A stretch of 64,000 nucleotides of DNA from Lysinibacillus sphaericus (GTDB lineage Bacteria; Bacillota; Bacilli; Bacillales_A; Planococcaceae): positions 4,154,001-4,218,000 of the forward strand of contig NZ_CP015224.1 of assembly GCF_001629735.1 (NCBI RefSeq). Direction: 5' to 3'. The translations under genes were made by a program, and so were the position numbers. This document shows, in pieces, positions 60,742 through 64,000 of the stretch. Numbering within the stretch: position 1 is the first letter of the stretch; each line of letters begins with the position of its first letter. The notes under the pieces are model-generated. The model was given only the letters and a program-made list of their open reading frames with translations, searched no databases and was not told the DNA's origin.

Positions 60742-62766
60742 TCATTTTTTTATAAGCAATGCTTCGATTTCATCCGGTGTTACAGGCTTACTAATATAGT
60801 AGCCTTGAATAGCATCACAACCATAAGTAATTAATAAATCAGCCTGTTCAGCTGTTTCTACACCTTCAGCTACAACTTTAAGTTCCATAGATTTACCAAG
60901 CTGTACCATACCGTTCATAAGCTTTTGGCTCTTTTCGGATTTTAGCAGAGAATTCGTAAATGTTTGATCGATTTTCACTGTATCTATTGGTAAAATTTGC
61001 ATATACCTAAATGATCCATAGCCCGTACCGAAATCATCTAAAATGAAAGATATGCCTTCGTTTTCTAGTTTGCGCATTTGCTGAGCAATAGATGTTGCAG
61101 CTTCTGCCTCTAAAGCAAATTTTTCAGTGATTTCAATTTGCAGAAGGTTGGCTGGACATCCTGTTTTAGCTATCATTTCAAGAATGGACTTAGCCATATT
61201 TTTATCACGGAACTCACGTACAGAAGAGTTGATGGATACTTTTAATTCATGGCCAGCTTTTTTCCAAATTAACGCCTGCTCACAAGCTCTCTCTAGCATA
61301 AAGGAACCGATATTATTAATTAGTCCTGTCTCTTCTGCGATAGGAATTAATTCATCTGGTGAAACCACGCCAATCACTTCATCTTCCCAACGTACAAGTG
61401 CCTCAACAGCTGTAATTTTCCCAGAATAAACATCGATTTGTGGCTGGTAAAGAACCTTTAGATTTTTTTGATCGAGTGCTTGTAATAATCGTTTTTCAAT
61501 TAATGCTTTACGATTTAAAGCTTTATGTGTCGCTGTTGATAGTGACACAATTTTATCTCCACCAGCTTCACGCACAGTAGAAATAGTAGCAATAGACGCT
61601 TTCATAAGCTGCGAAAATGTTGTTTGATCCTCTGGATATCTTGTGATACCACCACTAATAGAGATGGGTACTGCGATATTACCACTATAAATAGGGTGCT
61701 GTTGTAAGTATGATAAAAAGCCTTGAATAAACCATTCACTTAAAGGAGTGATAACCACAAAATCATTTTCATTGATACGAGCCATCGTGCTATCCTGGAA
61801 ATACATCTTTATACGATTTGTAAATTCAATAATTAAGCTTTGATCGATTTGTTGGTCGTGCAGTTCTTTTAAAGTATAAAATTTATCAATACTTAAATAG
61901 ACAAATGAAAAGTGTCTGTCATCCTCAATCATATTGCTAATGACCTTTTCAAGTCGGTGGGCATTCATGAGCCCAGTTTCTGTATCGATATAAGCTATTT
62001 TCTCAAGCTGGTGTTGGATAGTTTTTGATTTAGTAATATCCTTTTCAATTAAGAAAAATTGCTGTTCACCTGTTTCTAGATTAAAAGTTGGGATAGCCGT
62101 TAGTAATACCCAATAGGATTGCCCCGCTTTTGTGATTTTTTCAACTTCACCTTGCCATGTGTGACCATTGTTTAAATTACGCCAGATAGTATTTGTCACT
62201 TTTTCACTAGTATCATTATCTGGGAACAGCTGCCAAAAAGTTTTGCCGATAACACGCTTGGGTGTCCATTGACTTGTTTTTAGAAACTCATTATTACATT
62301 CTAAGATAAAACCATCATGATCGAGTGTTACAGTCATAAATGTAGCATCCAATCCTTGTTTAAGGTCTACAAATGTACTGCAATGAGAGACAGCATTAGT
62401 CATTAATTCTGGCGGCATAAAAACCATGAGAATCAAACGTTCTCCTTGTTCTGTATAAGGTTTAGCAAGTAGTGCTGTCGACATTTCTGTTTTTGAAGCG
62501 GTGTGAATTTGAATTTTCTCTATAAACGTGCTGTCCTCGTTTTGTAGGATAGCTTGAAAAGTTTCTACTGGAAGCTGACGTAGTAGATTTTCGTGTATAG
62601 ATGGAGTAGTATTTCCTGTAATATCGTTAGTTGATAAACCAATCAGATGTTCAGCGCTCTTTCCCCAGATAGTGGCTTGTCCATCTTGATTTAGAATTAT
62701 TGCAGGAAAAGGAAGTGAATTTAAATAATGTTCATCAATCGTAAATGATTTATGCATATGACTCAT
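60742..62766 (-). CDS. PAS-GGDEF-EAL c-di-GMP phosphodiesterase
   Basis: This 674-residue cytoplasmic protein has two PAS-type sensor domains (about 20-120 and 130-250), a degenerate GGDEF domain (about 260-420; NENDF in place of GGDEF) and an EAL domain (about 430-670). EAL residues are complete: VEALVRW, a metal Asn in SINSS, EITEKF, LDDFGTGYGS, VKID, VAEGVET and IQGYYISKP. It should hydrolyse c-di-GMP, possibly with the GGDEF as GTP sensor. It opposes the cyclase at 8938 in function. ATG 62766 follows AAGGAG. Confidence 0.88.
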   Translation of the reverse strand: MSHMHKSFTIDEHYLNSLPFPAIILNQDGQATIWGKSAEHLIGLSTNDITGNTTPSIHENLLRQLPVETFQAILQNEDSTFIEKIQIHTASKTEMSTALLAKPYTEQGERLILMVFMPPELMTNAVSHCSTFVDLKQGLDATFMTVTLDHDGFILECNNEFLKTSQWTPKRVIGKTFWQLFPDNDTSEKVTNTIWRNLNNGHTWQGEVEKITKAGQSYWVLLTAIPTFNLETGEQQFFLIEKDITKSKTIQHQLEKIAYIDTETGLMNAHRLEKVISNMIEDDRHFSFVYLSIDKFYTLKELHDQQIDQSLIIEFTNRIKMYFQDSTMARINENDFVVITPLSEWFIQGFLSYLQQHPIYSGNIAVPISISGGITRYPEDQTTFSQLMKASIATISTVREAGGDKIVSLSTATHKALNRKALIEKRLLQALDQKNLKVLYQPQIDVYSGKITAVEALVRWEDEVIGVVSPDELIPIAEETGLINNIGSFMLERACEQALIWKKAGHELKVSINSSVREFRDKNMAKSILEMIAKTGCPANLLQIEITEKFALEAEAATSIAQQMRKLENEGISFILDDFGTGYGSFRYMQILPIDTVKIDQTFTNSLLKSEKSQKLMNGMVQLGKSMELKVVAEGVETAEQADLLITYGCDAIQGYYISKPVTPDEIEALLIKK

Positions 62767-62952
62767 GAGTTTTCGATCTCCTTGGGTAATCAATATATAC
62801 TAATATTATAGATAATTATATGGAATTAGTCATTATGAATATATTTGTAAATATTTGATAATGAAAAGAATTAGGACTTTTCTAGTGATATTCAAGAAAA
62901 GATTTGAAGAAAAATAACATTTTTTAGTACGTATATAGGAAGCAGGATTTGT

Positions 62953-63846
62953 ATGCAACGTTTAAAAGGAATACTATTTATCGTCTCAGGTGCTATGTTA
63001 TGGGGTGCGACTGGTCCCTTGATGGAGTGGTTACTAAACCATACATCATTGACAGTTTCCTTTATGTTAACAATCCGTTTATCGGTTGCAGGTATGATAC
63101 TACTTACATATTTATTGTTAACTGGAAAAAACATTTTTGGTATTTGGCAGCACAAACTATGGGGTAGACAGCTCATTGTTTTTGGTATTGTAGGTATGCT
63201 AGGTGTTCAATTTGCATTTGTAGCAGCAATTCATGAAAGTAATGCTGTGCTAGCGACCTTGCTACAGTTTCTAGCGCCAATATTTGTTGTGGCATATGTC
63301 TCTCTTAGTTTAAAGAAATGGCCACCAAAATATCAAGTAATAGGAATTATTGGTACCCTTATGGGGTTATTTCTACTACTAACGAACGCTTCATTTAATA
63401 GTTTGCTTATTAGTCCAAAAGCATTGCTATGGGGTGTAGCAGTAGGCTTAACCTTTGCCTTTTACACATTATATCCTGCACGTTTAATGAGAGAGTGGAA
63501 TGTCCTGTTAGTTGTTGGTTGGGGGATGCTAATAGGTGGTCTTACATTAGGCATTGTGAGCCGAGTATGGCTGTCCGACCAATGGACCGTTTTTACTAAT
63601 TTTAAGACGCTTCTGTTGATGTTTGCTTTAATATTTTTTGGAACAGTCGCTTTCATATTGTTTTTAAGTAGTATGAAATATATAACAGCTGTGGAAACGA
63701 GTATCCTCTCTAGCATTGAACCATTGACGGCTATGATTATATCAGTTATTGTCTTCGGTACTTCTCTAGGATTTTGGCAATTAATAGGGGTATTCGTTAT
63801 GCTTGTATGTGTAACATGGCTTTCAATCGCAGGTGAGAAAGCATAA
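62953..63846 (+). CDS. EamA-family (DMT) transporter
   Basis: This 297-residue protein has ten helices in two EamA repeats (SGAMLWGATGPLMEWLL at the start, ALLWGVAVGLTFAFYTLYPA in the middle, ILSSIEPLTAMIISVIVFG late). The substrate is unknown. It is unrelated in operon terms to the EamA gene at 40011. Ribosome site AGGAAGCAGG precedes the ATG with ten-base spacing. Confidence 0.88.
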   Translation: MQRLKGILFIVSGAMLWGATGPLMEWLLNHTSLTVSFMLTIRLSVAGMILLTYLLLTGKNIFGIWQHKLWGRQLIVFGIVGMLGVQFAFVAAIHESNAVLATLLQFLAPIFVVAYVSLSLKKWPPKYQVIGIIGTLMGLFLLLTNASFNSLLISPKALLWGVAVGLTFAFYTLYPARLMREWNVLLVVGWGMLIGGLTLGIVSRVWLSDQWTVFTNFKTLLLMFALIFFGTVAFILFLSSMKYITAVETSILSSIEPLTAMIISVIVFGTSLGFWQLIGVFVMLVCVTWLSIAGEKA

Positions 63847-63912
63847 ATATACTATTGTGTAGGAATTTTTAACTAGCTATGAAATTTTATCTTAGGACAA
63901 GGGGGAAAGAAT

Positions 63913-64000
63913 GTGAAAGAAGTTTTTTCCTATGTAAGACCTTATAAATGGACTGCTATCTTTGCTTTATGTTTAATGTTGTTAGAGTTATTTGTGGAGC
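63913..64000 (+). CDS. N-terminus of an ABC exporter (truncated by window end)
   Basis: GTG 63913, with GGGGGAAA upstream, opens a frame reading MKEVFSYVRPYKWTAIFALC, a typical beginning of a multidrug/lipid-type ABC transmembrane domain with an amphipathic elbow helix and first membrane helix. An ATG two bases upstream is out of frame and hits a stop at once. Only 29 residues are visible. Confidence 0.65.
   Translation, partial: MKEVFSYVRPYKWTAIFALCLMLLELFVE

Overview
The window looks like chromosomal DNA of a low-GC Bacillales species, most likely Lysinibacillus or a close relative. This is inferred from AT-rich codon use, strong GGAGG-type ribosome sites, frequent GTG/TTG starts, a Bce-type module, HemAT, PdaC, an S-box riboswitch and a Geobacillus-type lysine 6-dehydrogenase. 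No prophage, CRISPR array, rRNA or tRNA was seen. The only mobile DNA recognised is a decayed IS3-family end at the left edge.

Layout. 1-4.2 kb: a truncated unknown gene, an IS3 remnant, an acetyltransferase, a 182-bp inverted-repeat element with several hairpins, yjdM, a zinc-finger membrane protein, an HD hydrolase and a small membrane protein. 4.2-8.6 kb: a complete BceRSAB-type antimicrobial-peptide sensing and detoxification module (minus strand) with a palindromic operator before the ABC genes. 8.9-13 kb: a diguanylate cyclase, a decayed SAPR-family regulator, a LysM-3D wall protein and a lipoprotein Cu/Zn superoxide dismutase. 13.2-16.9 kb: a TAXI-TRAP transporter operon. 17.1-23.5 kb: a small acidic protein, then a group that fits conversion of D-amino acids to L-amino acids through N-succinyl intermediates (M20 hydrolase, NhaC-family antiporter, regulator, N-succinylamino acid racemase, GNAT transferase). 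23.5-25.1 kb: a FhuF-like Fe-S protein, a DUF4395 protein and a Fur-box promoter driving a probable C-rich small RNA. 25-35.7 kb: mostly metabolic and transport genes (pepT, nitroreductase, CoA-transferase, DASS carrier, PlsY paralogue). 35.8-39.6 kb: a SAM riboswitch and metY, an orphan Panacea-like protein, and hom behind a structured leader. 41-44 kb: a two-component system with a 39-51 residue single-membrane-span ORF between regulator and kinase. 44-51 kb: acyl-CoA dehydrogenase, phosphoesterase, uppP, hemAT, 2-hydroxyacid dehydrogenase, AIM24 protein. 51.5-55.4 kb: a lysine catabolic operon. 55.5-64 kb: a beta-propeller protein, pdaC, a two-part ThrE exporter, a PAS-GGDEF-EAL protein, an EamA carrier and the start of an ABC exporter.

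Themes. Envelope stress: bceRSAB, uppP, pdaC and an ECF-like promoter. Lysine and D-amino acids: the racemase cluster could feed L-lysine to the lysine 6-dehydrogenase operon. Methionine/threonine: metY under SAM control, and a hom lacking the ACT domain. c-di-GMP: one active-looking cyclase and one active-looking phosphodiesterase. The least explained items are the Fur-box small RNA (about 24890-25056), the inverted-repeat element (1399-1580), the small membrane ORF at 41636-41791 and the tandem 11-bp repeats at 21662-21683.
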